From positions 49,830 through 113,829 of the forward strand of contig QZKB01000019.1 of NCBI GenBank assembly GCA_003599415.1: a stretch of DNA of 64,000 nt, read 5' to 3'. Both the position numbers and the translations under genes were made by a program. Shown here in pieces: positions 43,964-52,630 of this stretch. The notes under the pieces are model-generated. The model saw only the letters and a list, made by a program, of their open reading frames with translations, was not told where the DNA came from and did not search any database. The DNA comes from Ignavibacteriales bacterium (lineage in GTDB: Bacteria > Bacteroidota > Ignavibacteria > Ignavibacteriales > SURF-24). Within the stretch, counting starts at the first letter, position 1; each line of letters opens with the position of its first letter.

Positions 43964-44878
43964 ATGTACGAAGTCATTAAAATAGAAAATCTGAAACGAA
44001 GCTATGGTCACAACATTGCTGTAAATGAAATTTCTCTTGATGTGAACAAAGGAGAAATGTTCGGATTAGTTGGACCTGATGGAGCAGGAAAAACTTCCAC
44101 GATCAGAATGTTGTGCGGATTGTTAAAACCGGATTCGGGTTCTGCTACAGTTCTCGATTATGATCTGGTAAAAGGGAAAAAAGAAATAAAGAAAAGAATT
44201 GGTTACCTCTCCCAGAAGTTTAGTCTTTACGGAGATTTGACAATTGATGAGAACATTGAGTTCTTTGCCGATATCCATGGTGTGAAAAACTTTGGTGATA
44301 GAAGAAATGAGTTGCTTGAATTTACAAGGTTAACTCCTTTCAGAGATAGGTTAGCCGGAAGATTATCCGGCGGTATGAAACAGAAACTTGCATTGGCATG
44401 CACTCTCATTCATAAACCGGAAATTATTTTTCTTGATGAACCCACAACCGGCGTTGATCCCGTATCGAGAAGAGACTTTTGGAAAATTCTTGCAAGCCTG
44501 CTTAAAGAGAACATTACAATTTTTATGTCCACACCCTATCTTGATGAAGCTGAGCGATGCAACCGTATTGCGCTGATGAACAAAGGAAAAATTATAAGCT
44601 TCGATACACCGCAGAATGTTAAAGCCGCAATGGATAAATGTATAATTGAAGTTGTTTGTAACCCGATAAGAAATGCTTACAACCTGATTAAGAATACAAC
44701 CCAATTTGAAGTTCAAATGTTTGGAGACAGACTTAATGTTGTTGTTGACGAATGTGTCTCTGATGTTAAAGAACTTGAAGAATTATTAAAGAAGAATTCA
44801 ATTACAATTAATGATGTGCGTCCGATTCCACCTTCGCTTGAAAATGTTTTTATGCACTTAATTAAAGATGCAAATTAG
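43964..44878 (+). CDS. ABC transporter ATPase, first of a YbhF-like pair
   Basis: 304 residues: Walker A GPDGAGKTS (Asp where Asn is usual), Q-loop YLSQKFSLYGDLT, signature LSGGMKQKLAL, Walker B IIFLDEPTTGVDP, and ...STPYLDEAERC where the H-loop His is replaced by Pro-Tyr context. The C-terminal ~70 residues are the regulatory extension typical of drug-export ATPases. E. coli YbhF contains two such halves in one chain; here they are separate genes, this one and 47229-48164. Confidence 0.9.
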   Translation: MYEVIKIENLKRSYGHNIAVNEISLDVNKGEMFGLVGPDGAGKTSTIRMLCGLLKPDSGSATVLDYDLVKGKKEIKKRIGYLSQKFSLYGDLTIDENIEFFADIHGVKNFGDRRNELLEFTRLTPFRDRLAGRLSGGMKQKLALACTLIHKPEIIFLDEPTTGVDPVSRRDFWKILASLLKENITIFMSTPYLDEAERCNRIALMNKGKIISFDTPQNVKAAMDKCIIEVVCNPIRNAYNLIKNTTQFEVQMFGDRLNVVVDECVSDVKELEELLKKNSITINDVRPIPPSLENVFMHLIKDAN

Positions 44879-44909
44879 TTTAAAATGATAATGAATTAAG
44901 GAAATAGAA

Positions 44910-46223
44910 ATGAAAAAGATTTTTTTGACCTTTCTTGTTTTTACAGTCTCTCTTTTTCCGCAGATAAAAAAGCTTACACTAAAAGAAAGTATAGAACTTG
45001 GTTTAAAGAATAGTAAAGATTTGAAAATCTCTCTTTCAAAAACAATCGGCGCAGATGCTAAAGTAACAGAAACAACTTCACAGCTATTGCCGCAGTTGAA
45101 GTTTAATGCAGGGTATTCCCGCTTAAGTGATATCCCTCCTTTCGAAGTTAAGCTGCCGGTATCGCCGACTCCAATTAGAATCTCCGATGTCATTCTTAAC
45201 AATTACACTTTGAGGTTATCTGTTCAGCAGCCTTTATTTACAGGCTTCCGGCTGTCATCAATAAGAAGCGCTGCAAAACTTACAAGCGAAGCAACCGGTC
45301 TTGAATATGTTAAGGAAATAAATGAAACGGCTTTCAAAATTCAGCAGGCTTTCTGGCAATATTACAAAGCAGCACAACAGCTTCAGTATGTAAATGAAAA
45401 TCTTATTCAGACAGAAAAGCATTTAACCGATACAAAGAATTTCCTTGATAATGGCTTGGTAACTCAAAATGACGTATTAAAGTTTGAAGTTCAGTATTCA
45501 AACATAAAATTAATGCAGATAGATGCCCAGAACAATCTTGATATTGCAAGAATGGCATTTAACCAGGCGCTGGGTTTATCACTCGATTCCAAAACAGAAA
45601 TTGAAACAGAAGAAATAGCAAACGTGGTTGGTAATGATAACATTGAATTTTTAATCCAGGAAGCAAAAAATAACAGGAACGAATTAAAGGCATTAAAGAA
45701 CAGGGTTGATGCAAGCGATTACAACATCTCTGCTGCAAATGCAGGTTGGTTTCCATCAGTATATTTAAGCGGAAACTTTTATTATAACAGACCGAACCAG
45801 CGAATAATGCCCACAAAAGATGAGTTTATTGATACCTGGGATGTTGGAATAGCGTTAAGCTGGGACTTGTGGAACTGGGGCTACACTTCAGCGCAGGCAT
45901 CACAGGCAGAGCAGTTAAAGATACAAACGGAAACTTCTCTTGCTCAGCTTAATGACGCGGTAGAGATAGAAGTTTATCAGAATTATCTTACTTACATCCG
46001 TGCAAATGAAAAGATAAACGTAAGTAAAACAAGTTTGGAGCAATCGAAAGAAAATTACAGAACGATGAAAGAAAAGTACAACGCCCAATTAGCAACAAGT
46101 ACAGATTTAATTGATGCTGAAGCCGCTGTATTACAAGCAGAAACAAATTACAATACATCATTGGTAGATTTCCAGATTGCCAAAGTGCGGCTGGATAAAT
46201 CAATTGGTCGTCGAATCTATTAG
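44910..46223 (+). CDS. TolC-family outer-membrane efflux channel
   Basis: 437 residues with a signal peptide (TVSLFPQ). Two outer-membrane efflux protein (OEP) repeats: ESIELGLKNSKDLKISLSKTIGADAKVTE... and the second starting around FLIQEAKNNRNELKALKNRVDASDYNISAANAGWFPSVYLSGNF. Long coiled-coil helices carry Q/N/A-rich heptads. It forms the exit duct for the ABC/HlyD pump encoded around it. Good ribosome site (AAGGAAA). Just beyond its stop codon the REP/RAYT block begins. Confidence 0.93.
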   Translation: MKKIFLTFLVFTVSLFPQIKKLTLKESIELGLKNSKDLKISLSKTIGADAKVTETTSQLLPQLKFNAGYSRLSDIPPFEVKLPVSPTPIRISDVILNNYTLRLSVQQPLFTGFRLSSIRSAAKLTSEATGLEYVKEINETAFKIQQAFWQYYKAAQQLQYVNENLIQTEKHLTDTKNFLDNGLVTQNDVLKFEVQYSNIKLMQIDAQNNLDIARMAFNQALGLSLDSKTEIETEEIANVVGNDNIEFLIQEAKNNRNELKALKNRVDASDYNISAANAGWFPSVYLSGNFYYNRPNQRIMPTKDEFIDTWDVGIALSWDLWNWGYTSAQASQAEQLKIQTETSLAQLNDAVEIEVYQNYLTYIRANEKINVSKTSLEQSKENYRTMKEKYNAQLATSTDLIDAEAAVLQAETNYNTSLVDFQIAKVRLDKSIGRRIY

Positions 46224-46224
46224 C

Positions 46225-46446
46225 AAAACCCTTCAAGGTTCTCACGCAGGATTGAATAAGAAACCTTGAAGGTACTGATTCGGTCAGGCAAAGAACTTAA
46301 AGCAGAAAGACTGACGATGGAATATTTAATGAACATAGTAAAAAAAGTTTTATATACCAGACTTAATTTTTTTAATAAACCGATGGAGAACCTTCAAGGT
46401 TTTCCAAACGCAAAACTGATCGAGGACCTTGAAGGTTTAGTAGGAA
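46225..46446. repeat. REP cluster upstream of the RAYT gene
   Basis: Four palindromes of consensus AACCTTSAAGGTT (46229-46240, 46263-46273, 46389-46401, 46436-46446) in alternating orientation (TTCAA, TTGAA, TTCAA, TTGAA centres), separated by about 22, 115 and 34 bases. The whole block is repeated, diverged, after the transposase gene (47013-47226), including the shared words GGATTGAATAAGAAACCTTGA and TGGAGAACCTTCAAGGTTTT. Confidence 0.85.
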
Positions 46447-46452
46447 AAATTT

Positions 46453-47010
46453 ATGGATATGCCAAGATATTTTTATAAGAATACTTATCATCATCTATAC
46501 AACAGAGGTGTAGATAAGAAGAAGATATTTTTTGATGAGAAAGATTACCTTTATTTTATGAGAAAGATGACAGAGTATAAAAAGAAATATTTGATTAAGA
46601 TTTTGTGCTATTGTCTGATGCCCAATCATTTTCATTTGTTTGTTAAACAGACAGAAGATACAGGTATAAGCGAATTTATCAGAGACTTAATAAATGCTTA
46701 TACAAGAGGCACAAATGTTAGATATAAAAGTAAAGGATTTCTTTTTGAAAGTAAAACCAAAAGTAAAATAATAACAGAAGATGAATATTATCGTTGGATT
46801 TGTAAGTATATCTTAATTAATCCGGTAACCGCCGGACTGGTTATTACAGCGGAAGATTGGGAATATTCATCTGCTAAAGAATATTTTGGATTGAAACAAG
46901 AAGGCCTAACTGATATTGACGAAATATTAAGCAGATATAAAGACACAGTGGATTTTAAAACTTTTATAACGACCGACTTTAGAAAATTTGATTACTCGGT
47001 TTTATTTTGA
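46453..47010 (+). CDS. REP-associated tyrosine transposase (RAYT, Y1/IS200-like)
   Basis: 185 residues of the Y1_Tnp (HUH) superfamily: YHHLYNRGVDKKKIFFDEKDYLYF, the metal motif H59-F-H61 (MPNHFHLF) and the probable nucleophile Tyr83 in INAYTRG. The family nicks single-stranded REP hairpins and is thought to disperse them. It is a full-length single gene without flanking terminal repeats of its own, but has REP clusters on both sides. Start: ATG 46453 or 46459. It sits inside the efflux operon in the same direction as transcription, so the operon can still be read through. Confidence 0.93.
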   Translation: MDMPRYFYKNTYHHLYNRGVDKKKIFFDEKDYLYFMRKMTEYKKKYLIKILCYCLMPNHFHLFVKQTEDTGISEFIRDLINAYTRGTNVRYKSKGFLFESKTKSKIITEDEYYRWICKYILINPVTAGLVITAEDWEYSSAKEYFGLKQEGLTDIDEILSRYKDTVDFKTFITTDFRKFDYSVLF

Positions 47011-47012
47011 AA

Positions 47013-47226
47013 CCACCTTCAAGGTTCTCACAGCGGATTGAATAAGAAACCTTGAGGGTACTGGTTCGGTAATTATTAGAGAATATGAAACATGAAGAAC
47101 GACAATGAGAAGTCTAATAGATTTAATTGAAAAAACAATGTACATCAGACATAATTTTATTATTAAACCGGTGGAGAACCTTCAAGGTTTTACACAACTT
47201 AAAACTTATTTAGAACCTTGAAGGTT
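47013..47226. repeat. REP cluster downstream of the RAYT gene
   Basis: Palindromes at 47015-47025, 47049-47059, 47177-47189 and 47214-47226 reproduce the order, orientation and approximate spacing of the upstream cluster. The last palindrome ends 2 bases before the ATG of the next ABC ATPase and supplies its GAAGG ribosome binding site. Confidence 0.85.
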
Positions 47227-47228
47227 TT

Positions 47229-48164
47229 ATGAATTCAATCGAAATAAATAATCTCACTAAGAAATTCGGGAAGTTCGTTTCTGTAGATAATATTTCTTTC
47301 AACGTAAAGCAGGGAGAAATATTTGGATTCCTTGGAGCAAACGGTGCAGGCAAAACTACTACAATAAGAATGCTATGCGGAATCATAGAACCGACAAGCG
47401 GCGATGCTTTGGTTGGCGGCTACAGCATTAAAAAACAACCAAACCTGGTTAAGACGCAAATTGGTTATATGTCCCAGAGATTTTCTCTTTACAACGATTT
47501 AACAGTTGAAGAAAACATTAATTTCTTTGGCGGTGTTTATGGTTTATATAATTCTGTTTTGGCTGAAAGAAAAAAATGGGTTCTAAAGGTTGCTAACCTT
47601 GAAGGTAAAGAAAATGTTTTAACTCAGGATTTACCGGGCGGAATTAAACAACGCCTTGCACTTTGTACGGCAGTAATTCATCGCCCTAAAATTGTTTTTC
47701 TTGATGAACCTACAAGCGGCGTAGATCCAATTTCAAGAAGAGGCTTTTGGGATTTGATAAATGATTTATCTGCAGAAGGAATAACAGTCTTTGTAACTAC
47801 GCATTATCTTGAAGAAGCTGAATTCTGCAATAATATAATTCTTATTAACGCAGGAAAATTAATTGCCGAAGGTAACTCTAATGAGTTGAAAACAAATTAC
47901 ATCAAAGGAAATATTCTGGAGATTGAATGTAGTAAGCCGATTGCAACAATGGAAATTCTTGAGAGACAACCGTTTGTTGATGAGACAAGCATCTTCGGAA
48001 ATAACATCCACATCTTAGTTAATAATGAATTTAAGGATAATGACCAGATAAAAACCCTTCTTAGCAATAATGAAATTGAAGTGAAAAGAATTGATAAAAT
48101 AATTCCAACGCTTGAAGACGTGTTTATTCATCTTTTGGAAAAGGATACAAAGCAAAATGTTTAA
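47229..48164 (+). CDS. ABC transporter ATPase, second of a YbhF-like pair
   Basis: 311 residues: Walker A GANGAGKTT, Q-loop YMSQRFSLYNDLT, signature degenerated to LPGGIKQRLAL, Walker B IVFLDEPTSGVDP, H-loop TTHYLEEAEFC, and a C-terminal regulatory extension. It complements the first ATPase, which has a canonical signature but lacks the H-loop His, so the two may form one complete and one degenerate site as in fused YbhF. Its leader and ribosome site are formed by the last REP palindrome. It overlaps the next gene by 8 bases. Confidence 0.9.
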   Translation: MNSIEINNLTKKFGKFVSVDNISFNVKQGEIFGFLGANGAGKTTTIRMLCGIIEPTSGDALVGGYSIKKQPNLVKTQIGYMSQRFSLYNDLTVEENINFFGGVYGLYNSVLAERKKWVLKVANLEGKENVLTQDLPGGIKQRLALCTAVIHRPKIVFLDEPTSGVDPISRRGFWDLINDLSAEGITVFVTTHYLEEAEFCNNIILINAGKLIAEGNSNELKTNYIKGNILEIECSKPIATMEILERQPFVDETSIFGNNIHILVNNEFKDNDQIKTLLSNNEIEVKRIDKIIPTLEDVFIHLLEKDTKQNV

Positions 48165-49287
48165 CAGAATTTATGCAATAGCAAAAAAAGAAGTGCGGCA
48201 ATTAAGTCGTGATATAAGAATGCTGCTACTGTTATTTATTTTCCCGTTAGTGCTGCTTGTAATCTTTGGCTATGCTGTTAATTTCGATGTTAAACATGTT
48301 CAGCTTGCTGTTTACGACAGGGACAAATCATCTTTATCAAGAGACTTTGTAAATATGCTTGCAAGCTCGGAATATTTTGACTTGATAACACATATCGAGA
48401 ACGATTCTGAAATTAAAGAATTACTTGACAACCAGAAAGTCCAGTGCGTGCTTGTTATACCTGAAGATTTATCCCAGAAATTTTATTCCAAACAGGAAGC
48501 AAAGGTACAGGTTCTTATTGATGGCGTAAATGCAAACTCTGCAACAATAATAAGAAATTATTTTAACCTGGCTACAATGAATTTCTCGTCAAAGCTTTCT
48601 TCAGATTATCTTGCCGTAACCGGAAAAGCATCTTATCTGCCAATAGATTTTCGGCCGATCTTCTGGTTCAATCCTGAATTGAAATCAACAATCTTCCTTA
48701 TTCCCGGGCTTATTGCAATGATTCTTATAATAACAGGAGTTGTATCAATTACTTTATCAATTGTAAAAGAAAAAGAGCTTGGAACAATTGAGCAGATAAA
48801 TGTATCTCCTTTATCGGCGCTGGAATTAATAATCGGAAAGACTGCACCGAATATTGTTATATCTTTTATTGTGGCGGTTATTATTTTAGCGGGCGGCTAT
48901 TTCCTTTTTGATATTACAATTAAAGGCAGCATTATTCTGCTTGCTGTAACCACCTTGCTTTATATTATAGCATCATTAAGTATGGGAATACTTGTTTCAA
49001 CAATAGCAGAATCCCAGCAGGTTGCTTTCCAGGCGGCATCACTTATTTCTATGCTTCCTTCCATGCTTTTATCCGGATTCATATTTCCTATTGAAAGTAT
49101 GCCTGTAGTTATCCAGGTGCTTACAAATATTACTCCGGCAAAATTTTTCATGGTCATTCTTAGGGATATTCTTATTAAAGGTGTGGGACTTGAAGCCTTT
49201 TATATGCAGGTAATTTATTTATTAATATTTTCTTTGGTCCTTTTGGCAATTGCTACGGTAAGATATAAAAAATCAGCCAACGCTTAA
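48157..49287 (+). CDS. ABC-2 permease (YbhS-like)
   Basis: 376 residues from the ATG at 48157, which overlaps the ATPase stop codon by 8 bases; the frame opens earlier at 48112. One N-terminal helix (MLLLLFIFPLVLLVIFGYAVNFDV), a periplasmic domain (~50-165), then five helices with the ABC-2 motif TLSIVKEKELGTIEQINVSPLSALELIIGK. It partners the next permease. The HlyD, TolC and two ATPase genes upstream identify a tripartite drug or xenobiotic exporter. Confidence 0.9.
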   Translation: MFNRIYAIAKKEVRQLSRDIRMLLLLFIFPLVLLVIFGYAVNFDVKHVQLAVYDRDKSSLSRDFVNMLASSEYFDLITHIENDSEIKELLDNQKVQCVLVIPEDLSQKFYSKQEAKVQVLIDGVNANSATIIRNYFNLATMNFSSKLSSDYLAVTGKASYLPIDFRPIFWFNPELKSTIFLIPGLIAMILIITGVVSITLSIVKEKELGTIEQINVSPLSALELIIGKTAPNIVISFIVAVIILAGGYFLFDITIKGSIILLAVTTLLYIIASLSMGILVSTIAESQQVAFQAASLISMLPSMLLSGFIFPIESMPVVIQVLTNITPAKFFMVILRDILIKGVGLEAFYMQVIYLLIFSLVLLAIATVRYKKSANA

Positions 49288-49305
49288 AAAGGCAGGAGCA
49301 GAAAA

Positions 49306-50436
49306 GTGAAAGTAATAATCAACTTAATTATAAAGGAACTTATACAGGTTAAACGTGATCCGAAATTATTCAGGATAGTTCTTATTGCGCCTGTTCTTCA
49401 ATTAATTTTGCTCGGTTATGCGGCAACCCTTGACGTTGAAAATATTAGCGTGGTTGTGCTGGATCAGGATAAAACCTTTGCAAGCAGGCAGCTTAACGAA
49501 AAACTTACAAGCTCTGGTTACTTTAACATAAACTATTACACTGATAATTATGATGAAATAATTGAACTGATAAATAAAGGAAAAGTTTTTACTGCCCTCG
49601 TTATTCCCAAAGACTTTGAGAAAAAAATAAACAGGAGAGAAACAGTTCAGCTTCAGATTATTTGCGATGGCTCCGATGGAAACAAAGCCGGCATTTCAGT
49701 TGGATATCTACAGGGAATTATTAGCAGCTATACTTCAAAAATCCTGATGGATGTGAGGGATAAATACGGACTTAAAACAATAAATGCGGGTAGTATAACT
49801 TCCGAAGTAAGAGTTTGGTACAATCCTGATTTGAAAACAAGGAACTTTATGGTTCCAAGTGTTATGGCTTTAATTCTTGTTGTAACAACAACAGTAATGA
49901 TGGCGATGGGCGTTGTTAAGGAACGCGAGATTGGTACTCTAGAACAATTAATTGTTACACCAATAAAACCATTTCAGCTAATAATCGGGAAATTAATTCC
50001 GTTCGTAATAATCGGCTTTATAGATTTTTTAATTGTTGTTACTGTAATGGTATTATGGTTTGGGATCGCAGTGCGCGGAGATTTCCTCTTTCTGCTTTTT
50101 ACATCGTTCATATTTATTATGTCCACATTGGGATTGGGATTATTCATCTCGACAATTTCAAAAACACAGCAACAGGCAATGATGGTTGCTATGTTTGGTA
50201 TACTAATGCCAATGATTTATTTATCAGGATTTGCTTTCCCCATTGAAAACATGCCACAGCTAATTCAGTACATTACTTATGCAATTCCTTTAAGATATTA
50301 CATTACAATTCTGCGGGGAATAATTTTGAAAGGCACCGGTTTCTCCGGTCTTTGGCTGGAAACTTTGATTATGTTTTTGATGGGTGCAGGTTTATTAATT
50401 CTCAGTTCACTAAGATTCAGGAGAAAGCTGGAGTAG
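49306..50436 (+). CDS. ABC-2 permease (YbhR-like)
   Basis: 376 residues, GTG start with AGGAG 8 bases upstream. Same plan as the preceding permease: N-terminal helix (LFRIVLIAPVLQLILLGYAATLDVEN), a periplasmic domain, then five helices with AMGVVKEREIGTLEQLIVTPIKPFQLIIGK. It is the last gene of the efflux operon (42382-50436). No clear terminator follows; the 184 bases after it contain AAACTGGAAA-type simple repeats. Confidence 0.9.
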   Translation: MKVIINLIIKELIQVKRDPKLFRIVLIAPVLQLILLGYAATLDVENISVVVLDQDKTFASRQLNEKLTSSGYFNINYYTDNYDEIIELINKGKVFTALVIPKDFEKKINRRETVQLQIICDGSDGNKAGISVGYLQGIISSYTSKILMDVRDKYGLKTINAGSITSEVRVWYNPDLKTRNFMVPSVMALILVVTTTVMMAMGVVKEREIGTLEQLIVTPIKPFQLIIGKLIPFVIIGFIDFLIVVTVMVLWFGIAVRGDFLFLLFTSFIFIMSTLGLGLFISTISKTQQQAMMVAMFGILMPMIYLSGFAFPIENMPQLIQYITYAIPLRYYITILRGIILKGTGFSGLWLETLIMFLMGAGLLILSSLRFRRKLE

Positions 50437-50620
50437 AGCATCGGAACGAAATGTTAGAAGCCTGTTGCAAACTGCAAACTGGAAAACCGGAAATTGGAAA
50501 CTGGGAATTAGTCCTTTGCCGGTAAATATTTTTGCTAACTAAGATTGAAATATTTTTTCCCTCTCCGCTTCTGCCTTTCACTCATTCACCGTTTCTTTCT
50601 CACATTCATCCTCACCTTGT

Positions 50621-51241
50621 TTAATAGTCTTCTACCGGCACAGCATCATACATTATCAATGGCATAATCAGGGAAACTATAAAAACTATTACTGCAAGCG
50701 CTACAAAGAAATATCCGACAAGGTAATCAAGTTCAAGTATACCGAGTGTACTTAGAATATATGTCCAGTCATGGTAAACTTTATTTCCGCCAAGCAAATG
50801 TAGCTTGCGTGCCTGTGCATCTGCTGCATATACGCTTATGTTTATTAAGTTTTGTCCTAACCACAACAGCGAAACCTGTACACCGGTTTTGTACTGGTTC
50901 CTGAAAAAGTAAAAAGCAATTAACGAGGGAAGAATAATTTGCATTAAGGTACCGCCAAGAGTATAAATAAATTTCCCGAACAGCATAAACACAAGGTGAC
51001 CGCCTTCGTGAATTATCAGGTCGGCAGTATCAATAAATGTATAATCCCCCCGGTTAATTAACCAGTACAGCATTATAGGAAACATAATGATTGAGGGAAG
51101 CCACCTCATTATTTCTTTTTTCCGGTCGTAAGGTTTGGTTTCTAATTCCAATTTATAACGCCTGTAATTGTTTGTTTTTTTCAAAAAGAAATATAAGCTA
51201 ATATTGTCTTGTGGTACAGTAATAATTATGGCAAAAAACAA
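50621..51241 (-). CDS. Membrane protein with HEGGH zinc motif (M50-like)
   Basis: Up to 206 residues, TTG at the outermost start; an internal TTG at 51151 or the ATG near 51106 are alternatives. Helices at about 48-65 and 95-115, with two more towards the C-terminus. The motif I-I-H-E-G-G-H-L-V-F sits at the start of a helix, as in site-2 protease-like M50 peptidases, but the usual second-ligand LDG motif is absent. A later Y-H-D-W-T could supply ligands. It could be an intramembrane metalloprotease relative; the substrate is unknown. Confidence 0.6.
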   Translation of the reverse strand: MFFAIIITVPQDNISLYFFLKKTNNYRRYKLELETKPYDRKKEIMRWLPSIIMFPIMLYWLINRGDYTFIDTADLIIHEGGHLVFMLFGKFIYTLGGTLMQIILPSLIAFYFFRNQYKTGVQVSLLWLGQNLINISVYAADAQARKLHLLGGNKVYHDWTYILSTLGILELDYLVGYFFVALAVIVFIVSLIMPLIMYDAVPVEDY

Positions 51242-51339
51242 GAGAATTTTATCTGCCTGGGATTAAAGTAACAATTAAAAAAAAATTTTAAAACACAGTG
51301 GCATCTTATTAATTAATTGTTAAATTATTATTAAGGCAG

Positions 51340-52518
51340 GTGAGGGGGAGAATAAAATCATTAATAATGTGGAAATCTCCTATGAAACAAGAGTACAGAA
51401 ACCAAATAGATTCCGGGAACAACGAATTTCAGGCAAATCAATGTAATTGTACCGAAGGTGAAATTGCCTTGCTCTTTAACAACATTAAAAAAGAGCTAAA
51501 GACAGATAAAGCGTACGAAGAATTTTTTAAGCAGTATAATGCCGATAGCGTTGACGCATTTATTGAAAACTATGCTTCTAAAAAAGCCCGTTATATAACC
51601 TACGGTGAGATGCTTAATAAAAACAGCGAACAGGCTTCAATCAGACGACAGGATGAGGCCGAAGAAAGATTATGGGAAATTCAGAGAAAAAAACTTTTTG
51701 ATCTTGAATGCCAGTGGCGGGCCGAGACAATAAAAATTCCGGGGGTTGATATAACTGCGGATTTTGAATATTGGGAAAAGAATATTGCCAACTGTCCTTT
51801 CCTTGCACAAATAACTGAAGACGAGTTTGAACTATACCAGGATTATATTTCAAGTGACGACTTCTTTGATTTTAAAATGGAATATGTCTGGATGAATTAT
51901 AATGACATTAAAGGCAGATATAACGAACACGGTAGTCTTCCACCCTGGTACGAATATTATGATCTTCGTAAAGGGACCGGCTCATTCCTTATTTTACCTG
52001 ATGTTCGCGGCGAAAAAGAAGAATATTATCTTAATATTTGGCGCAGTTATAAAGCGGCTGAGTTTGATAGTAAAATTAAGTCGGTTAAAAAAGATGCAAG
52101 ACCTTTTCTTAAAAGCTATGATATAAAAGTTATAGAAGATTTTATTAAAAAATTTGAAGACCTCAGAATGCATGAATATTTTAAAATGTACGAGAGTGAG
52201 TTATATAAATCCAACGATGAGGTGGAAAGAGCTTTTGTTACTTTAAAGGATGCTGATGAAGAAATATCCTTACCCTGTAATACTAACTGGAGAGCTTCTA
52301 TAATTCAGGCTGCAAGAAGTTATGAAAAAAGAAAACTGATTGAAGCTTTGCGAAATGCATATTCAAAATATAAATACCGGCTTGAGGTTGGAATATCCCC
52401 TGAAACATTAGACCAGGAGGATGATATTGAATGGATCAAAGAATGGTCTGATGAGGTTAAAAACAAAATAATCAATGCAAGAGTTTTAAATAATGAACCG
52501 GCTGATTTGAATTTTTAA
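51340..52518 (+). CDS. Conserved-looking protein of unknown function
   Basis: 392 residues from a GTG at 51340; ATGs at 51367 and 51382 are equally possible starts. It is soluble, highly charged (Glu/Lys/Asp) and Tyr/Trp-rich with no signal peptide. There is a short C-x-C element near residue 33 (QCNCTEGE). Mixed helical content with W-Y-E-Y-Y and W-x-x-x-Y clusters around residues 185-230. I recognise no domain. It stands alone between the HEGGH membrane protein (divergent) and the aldolase gene. Confidence 0.7.
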   Translation: MRGRIKSLIMWKSPMKQEYRNQIDSGNNEFQANQCNCTEGEIALLFNNIKKELKTDKAYEEFFKQYNADSVDAFIENYASKKARYITYGEMLNKNSEQASIRRQDEAEERLWEIQRKKLFDLECQWRAETIKIPGVDITADFEYWEKNIANCPFLAQITEDEFELYQDYISSDDFFDFKMEYVWMNYNDIKGRYNEHGSLPPWYEYYDLRKGTGSFLILPDVRGEKEEYYLNIWRSYKAAEFDSKIKSVKKDARPFLKSYDIKVIEDFIKKFEDLRMHEYFKMYESELYKSNDEVERAFVTLKDADEEISLPCNTNWRASIIQAARSYEKRKLIEALRNAYSKYKYRLEVGISPETLDQEDDIEWIKEWSDEVKNKIINARVLNNEPADLNF

Positions 52519-52630
52519 GTTGCCGCCAAAATTTTTTCATTACATAGAATAAAGATTTTAATTCTGTTAATCTTCTGAATTTTTTATATTGCATAAGACT
52601 TCAAATTCGATTAAAAAATAAGGAGGAATT

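Noticed and set aside
46266..46478. 70-codon open frame before the RAYT gene
   Set aside because: It runs through three REP palindromes and their spacers and is not maintained in the matching downstream cluster, so it is repeat text.
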